Shown one piece after another: positions 35,219 to 47,417 of a stretch of 64,000 nt of DNA (position 1 is its first letter; every line of letters begins with the position of its first letter). Under the pieces are notes generated by a model. The model worked only from the letters and a program-made list of their open reading frames with translations. It ran no database searches and was not told the DNA's origin. The position numbers and the translations under genes are program-made. This DNA is from Hermatobates lingyangjiaoensis (lineage: Eukaryota; Arthropoda; Insecta; Hemiptera; Hermatobatidae), in NCBI GenBank assembly GCA_026182355.1, contig JAPFBL010000241.1:252501-316500 (forward strand), given 5' to 3'.

Positions 35219-35884
35219 ATATATATGTTGAATAATTTATAAGTGGGGCAATAACAGATGCATCAATTCAAAAAATTCATGTCATCTGCTTGACTTATTT
35301 TGTAACTTCAGTAAACTGGTACTTTACTTAAATGTACAGATAGAATTCACTCTGTGAATTCGTATGAAATTGTTATTCTTATAACAGAAAGTAGAAAGTA
35401 TTATAAAGTTGGTTGAATTGAAATTTAAAAAAAAAAAAACAAAGTTGTATGTAAATAACATGGTAGGTGTTAAGTTGTTGATTGTTTTGAAATTAGTCTA
35501 GCTTGAGATAACAGATTGAGGTTAGTTGGAGGGTTGGCGGATACTGCTGGCTTGGTCTGGCCTAAGAAAAGTAAACAGAATCCTTCTGGAATCGTGCAAG
35601 GAGGAGGGAAAGTTGCCCATTGTAAAACTTCCTATGTTTTTGTTTTCACTCCAGTTAACTTTTAGATCAATGGCCTTCGAAGCGCAAAAACACAATCTCG
35701 GTCGAATTTTAAATTAAACCCCCCCCCATAAAGTCCATTAAATCTTCTGTAAATGTTTTTGAAACCAATTGATATTTACTTTTCTGTTGATGATATATTA
35801 ACAATAATGTATTAGTAATATTGAAACAGTCAGTGTAATCAATCCTAAATATGTTGGGAAATTCCACATAAAAAAAAAAATTAA

Positions 35885-35990
35885 TATGAAAACTAACAAA
35901 GCTTTTCGAACCCTTATGTTCTTCTTCAGGTTTACATATCAAAAGTGCAGATATAAAACTGAAGAAGTACACTAAGTGGTCCAAACGCGT
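35885..35990. mobile_element. Family H fold-back, short
   Basis: aaagcttttcgaacccttat and gttcttcttcaggtttaca are followed by an inverted tail (aaactgaagaagtacactaa). Same family as 36738-36835. Confidence 0.7.
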
Positions 35991-36737
35991 TTTTACTTAA
36001 ACTTACTTTGTGTGCAGACGTAATTTTTGAATTCCTTCAATATGAGTCAATACACTATAAGATATTGCTCCAAGTAATCAATCCTAAAGAATTAAATAAG
36101 GTATTTCTTTAGGTCTCGAATGGTAAAGGTAGAGAATAACATCGTTGTTTCTTATTTACGTAGATTTTCGCCTAAATCGGTCTCAAGGCGAAAGGATACA
36201 TAGGATATCGTTCTTAGTATTACAAACATGATAGTAAGAACTTTATTCCGAAGGAATATTATATTTCATTGTTGTAATTCTGTAGAATTGATTAAAATGT
36301 ATAGAAAGATAAAGCTCTGTTTACTGCAAAATCAGGTTTGGTTCTATGGTTTTATTTATTTCTTATCAGTTGTTTTATGGAAATCAGAGCTTCTTTTTCA
36401 TAAAAGCGTGGTGTTAGATTGCGGCTTATTCATCTCAGTGGCTGATTTCTCATTTGAATAATTATTCTATTCCCATTGAGTTGCAGTGAAATATATCTTC
36501 GCTCAATTTATAGTTGGAGTGGTCTTATTGTCTTATTTCCTTTCTCTGTTACTTTTTAGCATCATTTATTTACTTATTGTCATGGTCTGTGTAGGTAGAA
36601 TGATGAAACCAAACAAATATTTTGAGTTTCAATACTTGTGCAGTCTGTTTTATAGTGTGTTTATTTTCATTTATATTGAGGAATTTCAAAAATTACGTCT
36701 AGACACAACAAAAAAAAGTTTAATATGAAAACTGACA

Positions 36738-36835
36738 TCGCGTTTCGAACCCTTAGTGCTCTTCTTCAGGTTTACATTTCAGGAGTGCAGATGTAAACCT
36801 GAAGAAAAACACTAAGTGTTTGAAACGCGTTAAAA
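36738..36835. mobile_element. Family H fold-back
   Basis: cgcgtttcgaacccttagtg / cactaagtgtttgaaacgcg form the outer arms, and tttacatttcaggagtgcag forms the inner turn. Each arm carries the CTGAAGAA, helix, GAAACGCG order. Confidence 0.85.
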
Positions 36836-36839
36836 TTTT

Positions 36840-38000
36840 ATGTGCTGAAATAATTTTTGAAATTCCCCAATATTTTGATTTTCCGTCTGCCCGATTGGTT
36901 CTTTGGAGTAAGCAACCGGGGATGGAAGCAGTTTTTAACCTTTTTTTACTTGAAAATACCAGAGTGTCTTCGTTGGTCATAAGTTTTTTTTTGTTTTCAA
37001 ACATGGCAGAATGTGAAGCAACGACAGTTTGAGAACTACTAATATATTAATTGTTTTAAAACAAACAAACAAAACATTAAAAGGACTAAAAGGCTGACTC
37101 CTAACAGCTGGTAGTATTTGCATGTCCTATCTTTGGAGAAACTAACTGAATAAGAAACTGTTTTAGGATAACGCCGAATCAGTTTGTTTTTTTTATTTTG
37201 CTCGATACAGCATGTTTCTGGTAAGGATTCATCGCTTGCATCTCCCTTCTTGTTCTATTCTGAATATATTTTGCATAGACTTACTTGCCTCTTTGCATAG
37301 TCTTTGTATAGACTTGGGACAACTGTAATGCTTTGGAATACCAAGTGTGACACTTGGACTAGTGATCTCACAAACACTATGATACTATGCTATATGAGTT
37401 TGACAGCATACTATAGTATGGTATCTACCGTAAATAGTAAACAGTTTATAAGGATACATTTATTCGAAATTATTCACAATTCATTACACAAAAATGTTTC
37501 AACTTATTCAAAACATAAAGTTTACAAAATTAAAAGTAGTAAAATATATAATGTATCCCGTCAACATTGATTCTATTACTGTTTGTAAACTTATCATCTT
37601 ACATCGTTCAAGAAAGCTGGAAATATATCATGGTGTTTTCTCAGAATTTTTCAACAGTAATGGTCTAAATGAGATTACAGTCAGTAAGTGAGATCAAATA
37701 TCAAGGTTACTTAAAGTAACGGTTGATATTTAAATATATGACATTTAAAGGATATTTTTTCGTATTAGTAAACTTGTGATAAATTTTTCGTCGTTTACTA
37801 TGAAATGATATCGTAAGTGGTAGATAACAAACTTGAAGGTAGGTAGCATACTATAAGAGCAACATCTCATATCCTGCTGACGATAGCTCCATATTAGGAC
37901 TGTCACCTAATTTATGCAGTTACGCATATAGTGGTTCGAAAAGCCGTTGAATAAACCGTAAAATTTAAAAAAAAAAAAAAAGAACTAGTTTGAGGAATGA
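36840..38000. other. AT-rich DNA, no confident feature
   Basis: Several short open frames (36820-37032, 37304-37570, plus strand) lack coding character. No repeat family recognised. Confidence 0.4.
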
Positions 38001-38009
38001 ATGGAGGTT

Positions 38010-38300
38010 TTTGGAGTGTTGAGGCAGTTTGAATGAAATGGCGCTAGGCGTGGTGTGTTGCAAGCGATATGATGGAAGCGATAGAGCACGGAGGCGTTGC
38101 GACACAAGGTCTACACGCTTGTTCCTTCACCAGTCCAAGGACACTGCCAGGGCTCTCTCACTCTCTTTACGCCAGATAGTCATCGCCTGCCTTTGCTAGG
38201 CTAGCTGCCTACTGTCTTCAAGTCATTAATGCTAATTTCTCTCAGAGGCCATGATGATGGTCCACGCTTTCCACAACAGGTCAACCTCTCGTAACGAAAA
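38010..38300. other. GC-rich island before CT microsatellite
   Basis: G-rich then mixed sequence (tgagtgcaagcg-like words, gcacggaggcgttgcgacac) runs into long CT-rich DNA. No domain or RNA-gene signal. Confidence 0.3.
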
Positions 38301-38309
38301 CCAACCCCC

Positions 38310-38491
38310 ATCTCTCTCACTATCAGTCTCTCTTTCTCTTTCACTCTCTCTCTTCTGTCTCCTCTCCATCTCTCTCTCTCTCTCAGTCTTCTGTCTCCTC
38401 CATATCTCTCTCTCTCTCTTTCACTCACTCTCTCTCTTTCTCTCTCTTCTGTTTCCTCTCCATCTGTCTCTCTCTCTTTCTCTTTCACCCC

Positions 38492-38547
<56 letters not shown>

Positions 38548-38860
38548 TAGTCTTCTGTCTCCTCCCTCTCTCTTCTGTTTCCTCTCCATCTGTCTCTCTC
38601 TTTCTCTCTCTGTTCGTCTTCTGTCTCCTCCATCTCTCTCCCTCTCTCAGTTTATCTCTCTCTCTCTCTCTCTTAGTCTTCTGTCTCCTCCATCTCTCTT
38701 TCTCTCTCTTCTGTTTCCTCTCCATCTGTCTCTCTCTTTCCCTCTCTCTCTCTCTCTTCTGTCTCCTCTCCATCTCTCTTTTTCTCTTTCACTCACTCTT
38801 TCTATCTCTCTCGTCTGTCTCCACTCTCTTTCTATCTCTCTCTCTTCTCCCTCCCACCCT
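38310..38860. repeat. Long CT-rich satellite-like tract
   Basis: About 550 bases of (CT)n punctuated by recurring words cttctgtctcctc and ctgtttcctctccatctgtc. This is a higher-order tandem repeat within a microsatellite. The 190-codon minus-strand frame (Arg-Glu-rich) is a by-product. Confidence 0.9.
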
Positions 38861-39464
38861 GCATCCCCTACTGATCTTATTTTCCATCTCTTGTCTGAAA
38901 ACAACTATTTCTCAATCTTCAATATTAGATATTGAATTCATTTTTCTTTATATCCTAATAAACTTTATTATACAACATTTTAAATCAAAACGAAATAATT
39001 TCTATTTATTTGCTTTTAATTTATAATTTCTCATTATCTTTCTCAAATAATCAATAAAAATTAACTGTTTTTAATTACCAAATAATAACCAATTAATAAT
39101 TAACTACCTCAACTCTTCTTCCATTGATAATCCACCATGACAAGGCTAATTTGTTTCACTTTCATTATAATATCTTTCAGTGATTGCAAATCTGGCGTAT
39201 TAGATATCCTTTCTTTTACGATTTTATGATTGGAATTCCATTTGCTGAAATATTGATTAATTTAAACTGAATTAAATATATTTAAAAAAAAATAATTAAA
39301 TATAAACTAAACTAATGTTACTATCATCAATGTTCATATCGTTATTGAATCACAATCGTTTAATAACTTCACTATATCATATTTTATAGTCAAAGGTTAT
39401 ATGATGCATTACAAAAAGTAAAGGAAGTGCAAAGGTTCTACGTATATATATATAGATGGATACA

Positions 39465-39578
39465 GAAGCAGTTTGCTTCTCAACGCGAGTATTTCGCACT
39501 TCTTCCCGATGACGACGGATGTCGAAATATCGAAGTGAGTTCTGTAGTGTCTTTCTGTGTTCTTTTCTATGTGTTAAA

Positions 39579-39595
<17 letters not shown>
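39465..39595 (+). mobile_element. Family B element, forward copy
   Basis: Near-identical to 16610-16745 (agcagtttgcttctcaacgc, ccgatgacgacggatgtcga, gtgagttctgtagtgtcttt), ending in TA. Here the GAAATATCG core is intact, whereas the earlier copy has GAACCATCG. Confidence 0.8.
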
Positions 39596-39615
<20 letters not shown>

Positions 39616-40249
39616 ACAGAAATCATAGGTCGATTTCAAGGAAACGTTAAAGTTTATCTGTGTGGTGAAACATCAAAATAATTTGCAGGTTCTCATTTGT
39701 AATGATAAAATCTGAAGTAATAAATGTAGAAGTAAATTGAAGTTGGGTGGTACAAAGATTTTGGCAGAGTACCGTATTTATCAGAATAGGTAAAATGTAC
39801 TTAAGTACTTAAAATGGGTGTACTTACAGTACAGTTGAGTTTAGACCACTCCAGATTTTTAAAAATTGTTAAAATGTACTTCTTCGCGATTATTAATATT
39901 TTTTGGTCTCCATTAAATAATATAAATGTTCAAATAACATTTTAGAAAATTAAGGTTCTTTGTGATGAGAAAACAGCACAAGTACGAAATGAGTTGGGTC
40001 TGAAGAGAAAGTGATTACGTAAGCTGGAATGACCTTTTAGTGTAGTTTACTTGGAATTGAAATGTCCTACCATCTACCCTGTTAATCTAAACTGGTAAAT
40101 ATTTCCAAGGCCTCTTGAAAAAAAAAAAAACCGGAGAAAAAGCTTAGCTTTGCTTCTAATCTTTAACCATAAGATGGAAATTTGATGAGGATTGTTTATC
40201 TTTGGTTGTTATGGACATTTGGCTGGAAGATTAACTTTGAGTAGACTGG

Positions 40250-40460
40250 AAGAAGGTTTGTTGTTGTGAAAGCCCGTTGCGTTCTTATCTTTATGCAGGC
40301 CTGGACACGCTTTCGACTTTCCATAGCCTTCCCCTGCCTGTGCCGCCGCCCCTCCTGGGGCTCCTCCAAGGACACCACATCATGTGGCTCGACCTTTCCG
40401 CCACCTCCTCCTCCTACCCCACCCTTCTCTCTTATCGATCTCCAAACCGTCATCCCTTTA
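40250..40460. other. GC-rich exon-like island
   Basis: Highly C-rich (cctgtgccgccgcccctcct, then ccgccacctcctcctcctac). Overlapping frames on both strands (40266-40481 plus, 40196-40453 minus). No known domain. Possibly an untranslated or regulatory exon. Confidence 0.35.
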
Positions 40461-40834
40461 TATTTATTACTGCTGATTTAATTATTAAAAATGAAAACAT
40501 TTAAAATTACTTCGATGCTTTACCGTTGTTGATAAAATATAAAACTTAAAACGTTTTCCTTGATATTCGCCTATGATTGATGTGATATCTGACCGTAACT
40601 TGTGCACTTCCTCCTCCATTACTTCTTGTCATGCATCATATAACTTTATATAGTTATCGTTTCACCTTTTAAACATCATGACTAAGGGATTACTGTTTTA
40701 TTGAAACCCGGAGATAACGAATAATAGAGCTTTACATCCAAGGATGGGTCGATTTTTTTTTTATAAGGCTGAGAGACTGCCAAAAAGTCAGTCCGATGGT
40801 GCTGATTCCTCGAGAGAATATTCCAACTCCCATT

Positions 40835-41074
40835 GATTCTACCATTGGTTGTCCTAAATTTTGCCTGACTCAAATGTATTTAAAGTTGTGAGTCTTCAAC
40901 GAGTGCTAGACATCGTATAGGCTCGGAACCGACGGTTTAACATCCTCTCTGAGGGATAACGTGCTCAGATTTATTCATCTTTCACGTGAATGAATCGAGC
41001 GTCAGAGTCGGTTTTGAATCTCGATCCTACCAGTTCAGAGGCGAGCACGATAACCATTGAGCTAACGTGGCCCC
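40835..41074 (-). mobile_element. tRNA-derived SINE, in duplicated unit A
   Basis: Body, B-box region (gaatctcgatcc in + orientation, decayed) and A-box region (gagctaac) of the SINE family. It lies largely within the first of two tandem duplicates (40901-41234). Confidence 0.85.
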
Positions 41075-41570
41075 TCAATAGTTTGCATATGATGAACCTT
41101 CAGTCGCAGTTATTGCGAAATAAAGCATTAATTTTGGGCAATACGTGTATCATTTTCTCTTGATTAGTAGTAATATATCATTATTGCATTAACCGTAGTT
41201 AATATATACTTGGGACAAGTTTTTATTTAAACTCGAGTAGCTAACATCGTATAGGCTCGGGACCGACGGTTTAAAATCCTCTCCGAGGTATAACGTGCTC
41301 AAATTTATTCACCTTTCACGTTAATGAATCGAGAGTCAGAGTCGGTATTGTATCTCGATCCTATCAGTTGAGAGACGAGCACGTTAACCAACCACTGAGT
41401 TAACCTGGCCCGTTTGAATAGTGAGCATTTGAACCTTTAGACGCAGGCAGGACTGCCTTGCGAAATAATTTTGTGTCAGACGTATATCATTTTCTCTTTA
41501 TTAGTTTTAATATATCATTATGCATTAAACCTAGTTAATACAGACTTGGGAAGAGTTTTTATTTAAACTC
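40901..41570. repeat. Tandem duplication of about 335 bp including a SINE
   Basis: Unit A (40901-41234) and unit B (41235-41570) align along their whole length at an offset of 334-336. The SINE part and the non-SINE part (tatcattttctcttgattag, tttttatttaaactc) both match, with many substitutions. So a block, not just a SINE, was duplicated, and not very recently. Confidence 0.9.
41232..41412 (-). mobile_element. SINE copy in duplicated unit B
   Basis: Daughter or sister of 40835-41074 with the same B-box decay (tgtatctcgatcc), supporting duplication after insertion. An extra acca insertion follows the A box. Confidence 0.85.
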
Positions 41571-42360
41571 AATTTGTTCTTTGCGTTGCTACATTTAGCT
41601 ATAATAGTGTAAGCGGTTTGCGAAAACAAAAGCCAAGTGATTGCTTTGTTTATTGATCGCCCGAGAGCCTCCTTAACGATGAAACACTGCTTTTGCCCCG
41701 TCAGCGCTTTTTTCCGAGAGAAAGCCTTTTGTCAACCACTCCAGGAAATATACTCCCTGTCTGTCGCTATTTCTTTCCCTTCCTTCTTCACACGTTAGGA
41801 AAGAAAAGCCCCTCCTTTTTTTTATCTTTTATTATTCTTTTGTTTAAATTTATACAATTTCTAGATAATTTTAAATTACTTAATTTAAATAAGAAGCTTA
41901 AGGTAAAGAAAACGGATTAAAAGATTTTGAAGGGAAATAATTAGAGAGTGAATAAATCATACTGGTATAAACCTATCTCTCTCTCTCTCTCTCTCACTCC
42001 CCTCCCTTATAAGAACAACTCAAGGTTGGTTCTAACAGTTTACCTCTCTTTCTCTTCCTTAATCTCACACCTTTCTTCTTTAATGATTCTGGAATTATAA
42101 TTTCAAAATATCTACCTGGTTATCATAAGAAAATATATTCCTTAAGTTTCTTAAAATGTATTGCTTCAGTCAGATTTACTTAAACAGATCTTTAGTATTA
42201 CATTACAAAAGCTTTCGTAATGTCTTAATTGGCATGTCAACTATGAAATTCACGATAATCATATTAAAATGTAAAGTCAACAAGAACTTCTTAAAGGATT
42301 AAAATAGAAATTATACTGCTCCGTTAGAACTGCACCCAATATGAAATGATTTCTGTGTGG

Positions 42361-42386
42361 GCTTTTTTTTTTTTTTTTTTTTTTTT
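42361..42386. repeat. Poly-T tract
   Basis: Roughly 26 consecutive T. Confidence 0.9.
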
Positions 42387-42431
42387 AAGCCGATATCCTA
42401 TCGGGTGATAACATCAGCCGGCTTTTTGTTT

Positions 42432-42662
42432 GATCAATGATTCTACATTGGGAGTCCTAAATTTTGCCTAACTCAAGTGCATTTCGAGTAGGGATCTTTA
42501 ACGAGTAGCTGATATCGTACATATTCGGGACCGACGGCTTAACGTTCTCTCTCTCTCTCTCTCTGAGGGACTGGTTTGAATAAATCAAGGGCCAGGTGGG
42601 GATTGAACCCCAGACTGCCAGCCCAGAAACGAGTACGTTAACCACTGAGCTACCCTGGTCCT
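42432..42662 (-). mobile_element. tRNA-derived SINE with internal (CT)n expansion
   Basis: The body is well conserved (ttgcctaactcaagtgcatt). The B box is ggttcaatcccc on the minus strand. A (CT)n run at 42543-42564 replaces the usual ctctccgaggg segment, showing a microsatellite born inside the SINE. Confidence 0.9.
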
Positions 42663-43078
42663 TTGTGTGGGTTTAGTATATATCGATAAAGCTTGAGCTT
42701 GCATATAAAGAATATGCACGTCTTTCATAAGCAAACGCAACGACCTTGCTTCCCCATTGTCATTGATGCAAATTATCGTGAACTCAGGTCTAATTACTGC
42801 ACCATGAGCAGAATTTTTAAACATCCCTGACTCTAACTCCAATGCCACTTTGAGAGTTTCACAGGAAGCACATATTTGTCTCTTCGTAGGTAGATCTGCA
42901 CCTTGGCGCAACTACTACCGTTAACTAATCGTAACTGTTCTGTTTATCTACTATTTACGATATGTTTCTTTATTTAATGGCTTCTTACTTATTTATATAT
43001 GTATAATTTATATTTCTTATTATTATTTATTTTATTTAGTATTTATTTATTTTTAGTTCTTTTTTCTTTTCTAATATA

Positions 43079-43205
43079 AAAAGATTTCACATAAACACGT
43101 GAAATAACAATCAATGATCAAACCACAATAAGAAATGGGAAAACAAAACTAAGATCTTTCAACCGTAACAACCGTTCTTCGTCAGAGTCAAACACCCAAC
43201 TGAAA
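43079..43205 (-). mobile_element. Family A reverse half
   Basis: Complete reverse half from aagatttcacataaacacgt to aaacacccaactg; no forward partner. Confidence 0.9.
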
Positions 43206-43289
43206 CTAATATTTTTATTATTATTTATTTATTAAATAATAAAGCATGTATTTCCCTTCCTTCCCTTCGTAAGGTGGCAACACAGAGTC

Positions 43290-43400
43290 CTTCTGATACA
43301 GAACTTCAGTGGTGTTTTATTTCTCGTTGGGTCACTTCATTCTCCTTATAAAGATGAATGTCGAAATATTGTGGTAATTTTTGTTATTCTTTATGTGTTT
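43290..43400 (+). mobile_element. GAAATATTG-type element, diverged
   Basis: tcattctccttataaagatg and aatgtcgaaatattgtggta then a T-rich tail. Related in layout to families B, E and F; individual family unclear. Confidence 0.45.
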
Positions 43401-43659
43401 TTATTAAATTCGATTCTTCATCTTTTTTTCATTCTTCATTTCACCTAAGGATAGCGAATTGTTGAAATTTTTTGAGGATAGTATGTGTTGTCTACTTTCA
43501 TGTGCTTAAATGTCAAGTTTAGATAATATATATAAATAAGCAAAAGAAAAATAAAACAAATGATCACGATTTATGATCATTCGGGCTTGATGCCGACTTC
43601 ACTGGAAAAAGAAGAAAAAACAGAAGGGCGATGAAGTGAAAGGATATATATATCTATAT

Positions 43660-43790
43660 ATATGATCAAACCACAATATGAAACCGGAAAAAGACTAAGA
43701 TCTTTCAACCGTAACAAGCGGTCTTCGTCAGAGTCAAAAACCCAACTTGTGGTTTGATCATTGTCATTTCACATGTTTATGTGAAATCTT
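43660..43790. mobile_element. Family A, internally deleted fold-back
   Basis: Reverse half from atgatcaaaccacaatatga to aaaaacccaact is fused directly to the forward end ttgtggtttgatcattgtca. The forward centre is missing. Confidence 0.8.
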
Positions 43791-43799
43791 CTATGTGTA

Positions 43800-44040
43800 C
43801 ATATGATCAGTGTTTGTATCGCATTCACGTCCCCGCTCCTTAGTTCCTTCTCCTTTTCCTCCTCTCCTGAAGACGGCAAGACAGTCGAAACGATCGAGAA
43901 AAGTGATGTTGGTCCTCTGTTATGTGTTCTTCAGTTGTAACTTTAACCACGTTTCTACTGTTTCTTTGTCTCCTGGTGATGAATTGGTCGTTGGAATATC
44001 GATCATAGTAAGTTCTGTGTTCTGTTCCGTGTTATATGCA
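43800..44040. other. C/T-rich stretch with CTGAAGA core
   Basis: ctctcctgaagacggcaaga and cagtcgaaacgatcgagaaa near 43862-43900 have the CTGAAGA, C, helix-like, GAAAC order. A diverged member of the fold-back superfamily; the edges are unclear. Confidence 0.4.
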
Positions 44041-45034
44041 ATTTGAATATTCTAAATCAGTTGGACCACATTTTCCATTTTCTAATATAAATATTTATAC
44101 AACTTAAGAAATAGAACATGCATCTGGTTGATGTGATACACATTCACTCACTCACTCTCTCACACTGAGTCTTTGCTAATCTAAGGTCTGTGTAATCCAC
44201 GTCCTCCGGTCTCTAAACATGGGATAAGCAATGTTAATATTGTTTTGAATTAGTGCTGAACAGATTGGCTGTCTGAACAACAGCTGACACAGTATCCTTA
44301 TCTTTGATACAACTCTGTCTTGCTGCTTTCGAAAGGCTTCCTGTTTTGTAAGAGTCGCTAACAATGTAGAAACTTCATATCTCCTCTGAACTGCTTCACT
44401 CTTTGAAGCCAAATTTGGAAACTGTTTTGATCATGTCAGTTTCATCATTTCCTTCAATTTTCCTTCCGCTTTCTTCAGTACTTTTCTTTAATTTTTTTTT
44501 TCTTCTGATTCTGAGTAATAAACGTATATATGTTTTATATTTGGACACTCTTCTTATCAGGAGAATAATATTATTACCTTGGGAGGCTGACAGGGAAAAC
44601 TTGTTCTTTTGTCTATCTGCTATAGAAATAAAACATATAGATCTTATATAACTTTTTTCGGGGGAGCTAGCTAACTATGGTATTTTTTTAAAAAAAATAA
44701 AATTTTACTATTTATTACATAACATCCACAGATGACGTATCCACAATGGCAATGCAGAGGGTATATTATACCCTATTATAGGAAAAAATAAATTATTAAA
44801 AAAAATAGGTCCCTTTTTTGAGATCTACTAAACCATAATGAATTATACATATATTCCTCGTTGAACGACAACTTGGGATAACAACTGGCCCAATGTTCGT
44901 TTATCGTAATTCTCTTGGAGTTAAGAAGACGCAAGTGAAACGATATTCGTCGATATGGAGTACGATAAGATGAGCTTTTCAGACCCTAGTTTTCAGACCT
45001 AGGACCTTGCTCTCGCATCGAATCGTAATACTCT

Positions 45035-45556
45035 TATATATTACTGAAGAGCGGCTGAGATCAGTACCGTGTACTGGTCATATTTTCAGTCAAATACTAC
45101 CTAGTGTAGTATTTTAATTTTTTAAAATCTTGAAATTAATAAACAAGACTGATATACATTGACTGATTGTTTAAAAGAGAAAAAAAAATACTCTAGGGTA
45201 TGTAATGAGCTTCTTGACTGATACATGTATATACATTCGTTTAACGACGATCTCGCTTTAGGACGACATGGTTGGTCCGAATTATTGTCGTTAAACGACA
45301 ATATATAGCTCAAATGTAGAGATGATTTTGAACGTTTTTTTTTAAAAAAACATATATCAGTCAAGAAGCTCATTACATACACTACATTCTTTTTCTTTTT
45401 CTCTTTTAAGCAATCAGTCAATGTAAGCAATCAGTCTTGTTTATTGTTTATTAATTTCAAGATTTTAAAAAATTAAAATACTACACTAGGTAGTATTTGA
45501 CTGAAAATATGACCAGTACTACGGTACTGATCTCAGCCGCTCTTCAGTAATATATA
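45035..45556. mobile_element. 520-bp palindromic element
   Basis: Arms about 45035-45230 and 45350-45556 are reverse complements (tactgaagagcggctgagat and partner) with small indels. The spacer carries cgtttaacgacgatctcgct and attgtcgttaaacgacaata, itself an inverted pair with mariner-like wording. No ORF. Likely a MITE with a second, inner terminal repeat pair, or an inverted dimer. Confidence 0.8.
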
Positions 45557-46309
45557 GGTGAATTATGACTCAAATATAGAGATGATTTTGTACGTTTTTT
45601 TTTTCATTTGGTTCATTGTCCTTGTTATTCTTATTTTAAAATATACCTGTGGTTAGTTAACAAAAAGAGTGATTTACGAGTAGTAAAGAAGTACTATTTT
45701 TCCTTAGCTAATGCCACAGAATGCATAGTAGTACATGCAGTTATAGTTTCGTACCTTGATGAAGTAATGATAGCCAGTTATTTTTTGATGAATAGTTCGT
45801 TTGGTTTCCAATCATCACTTCAGTAACTCATCTTCCTGTCTCTTAAAAACTGATCTATACAAATTTACTGACTGTAAGTTCTGTAGGGGACATTTTCCCT
45901 TTCCTGTGCATTTTTGCATAAAATCAGTGTTAAATTATCTGTCCTGCTTGTAAAACTCCATGCAGAAACTTTCCATATGTGTCAAAATAATTGTATGTTT
46001 TTATTCTGCGGATTATTATTTCATATATGTTTATGTATTTACAATAAGGTATGTACTTGGTCTTTATTTCTTCACGACTATACCGACGCTACTGACATAT
46101 TGTGATTTCTTCAGTAATTGCCGTGACCTCGAGACGTTTGTTTAGGTGTCAGAGCCCTATCGTAGAATTGCTCGCATCGTCAAATGCTTTACCTCATAAA
46201 ATGATTCCGCATTTCAATATATCAGCAATCACGCATTTCAATTCCACCATCAACTTCGACGTATAATAATTTATGTAAAATCGTTACCTTTATATATATA
46301 TATATATAT

Positions 46310-46490
46310 TATGATCAAACCACTATATGAAATGGTAAAACAAAGCTAAGATCTTTGAACTGTAAGAAGCGGTCTTCATCAGAGTCAAAAACCCAACTGA
46401 CGAAGACCGCTTGTTACATATATGTAAACATATACATATATACACATATATAAACATATTACCGCTTGTTATATATGTGAAATCTTTATA
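46310..46490. mobile_element. Family A, broken copy
   Basis: Reverse half (tatgatcaaaccactatatg, caaagctaagatctttgaac) is followed by a truncated gacgaagaccgcttgttac that is overrun twice by TATATA and ATATGTAAAC words. The second ccgcttgtta at 46462 marks a partial duplication. Confidence 0.7.
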
Positions 46491-46597
46491 TATATGTGTC
46501 ATGAATTGCAAGAAGATTTAATTAATTCAAGTATCTTGAATTTACTAGTTTTAAATAACACTTTTTTGATGAAATACAATCCGAAGCGGACTAATAA

Positions 46598-46826
46598 AGT
46601 TTAATGTAGATTAAGAAACAAAGAGAAATTAAAACACTGAGAGGCTTACAGTTTCTAATTTTGAGTTTGAACCATCTTCAGGAGGGTTACGAGAGGAAAA
46701 CCAAGCGCACTCGTAAAGAAACGGTTGGTCTCTGGCTTCCCTCTCTTATCTCTCCTGAAGACTGAAAATCAGAAACTGTCAGAGTGCGTTGAATTTGTCT
46801 ATGTTTCTTAATCTACGTTGAACTAA
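46598..46826. mobile_element. Family D fold-back
   Basis: Left arm tttaatgtagattaagaaac and right arm gtttcttaatctacgttgaa pair. Each half has the ctcctgaaga / tcttcaggag core and the shared ggaaaaccaagcgcactcg word. Upstream, tttttgatgaaatacaatcc is the family's end. Confidence 0.85.
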
Positions 46827-46884
46827 TTTGAAATGAAGGATTCACTGTTGTGAAGAGTTGAATGATAAGTCTGATTGTTATGAT

Positions 46885-47105
46885 TGTAGGGGTGGGGGGT
46901 CAGCCGAAGAGCTGGTGATGGGACGCGTGCTGCTCATGGCTTTGACATCGTCAGGGCTCGTAACCGGCCCTTCTCATGTGATGAGGGTTCAAGTCCCTTA
47001 TCACTCGTCTTCTTGACAGATTAACCATTTTACCTCCCTTGTAGGACTGATAAGGGTTGATGCAGGCTGTCTTTTACCAGTCGTTTGCCCTTGTCTGTTA
47101 GACCT
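46885..47105 (+). mobile_element. Possible second tRNA-like SINE
   Basis: Has a B-box match (gggttcaagtccc, about 46985-46997) and an upstream stretch (gaagagctggtgatggga) that could be a poor A box. The downstream region continues about 100 bases with no poly-A. It shares no sequence with the main SINE family. Alternatively an old tRNA pseudogene. Confidence 0.45.
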
Positions 47106-47417
47106 TTCAGTATCATGTTCCACGTTTCAAACCAAAAAGCCTTTAACCAGATACCCATTAACATTTCTCGACTTCACTCTTTAATTTATTGTATTCCATG
47201 CAATTCCAAGGAATTTTTACCAATTTGAATATAGTATTCTAGTTTCTGGAATCTTATAAATTATATTCAATATTTATAAACACAGGATGGATTGATGTTT
47301 AATAACTTCAGACCAAGAATGTCTGATACTACTGTTTAAGTAGTATACCCTACAAAATATCATTTTATTCTTAGTACACACACTAACAGTTTTACTCATA
47401 TATATATTTACACAATA

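Noticed and set aside
38201..38904. 190-codon and shorter Arg/Glu-rich frames
   Set aside because: Same reason: a CT-rich tract read on the minus strand stays open in several frames.
39481..39560. LPDDDGCRNIEVSS-like peptide conserved between several copies
   Set aside because: The conservation is that of the DNA repeat. The frame has no start or continuation in common and other copies break it, so it is not evidence for a protein.
45608..46145. Several consecutive plus-strand short ORFs
   Set aside because: No codon bias, no domain, overlapping frames equally open; no splice pattern linking them.
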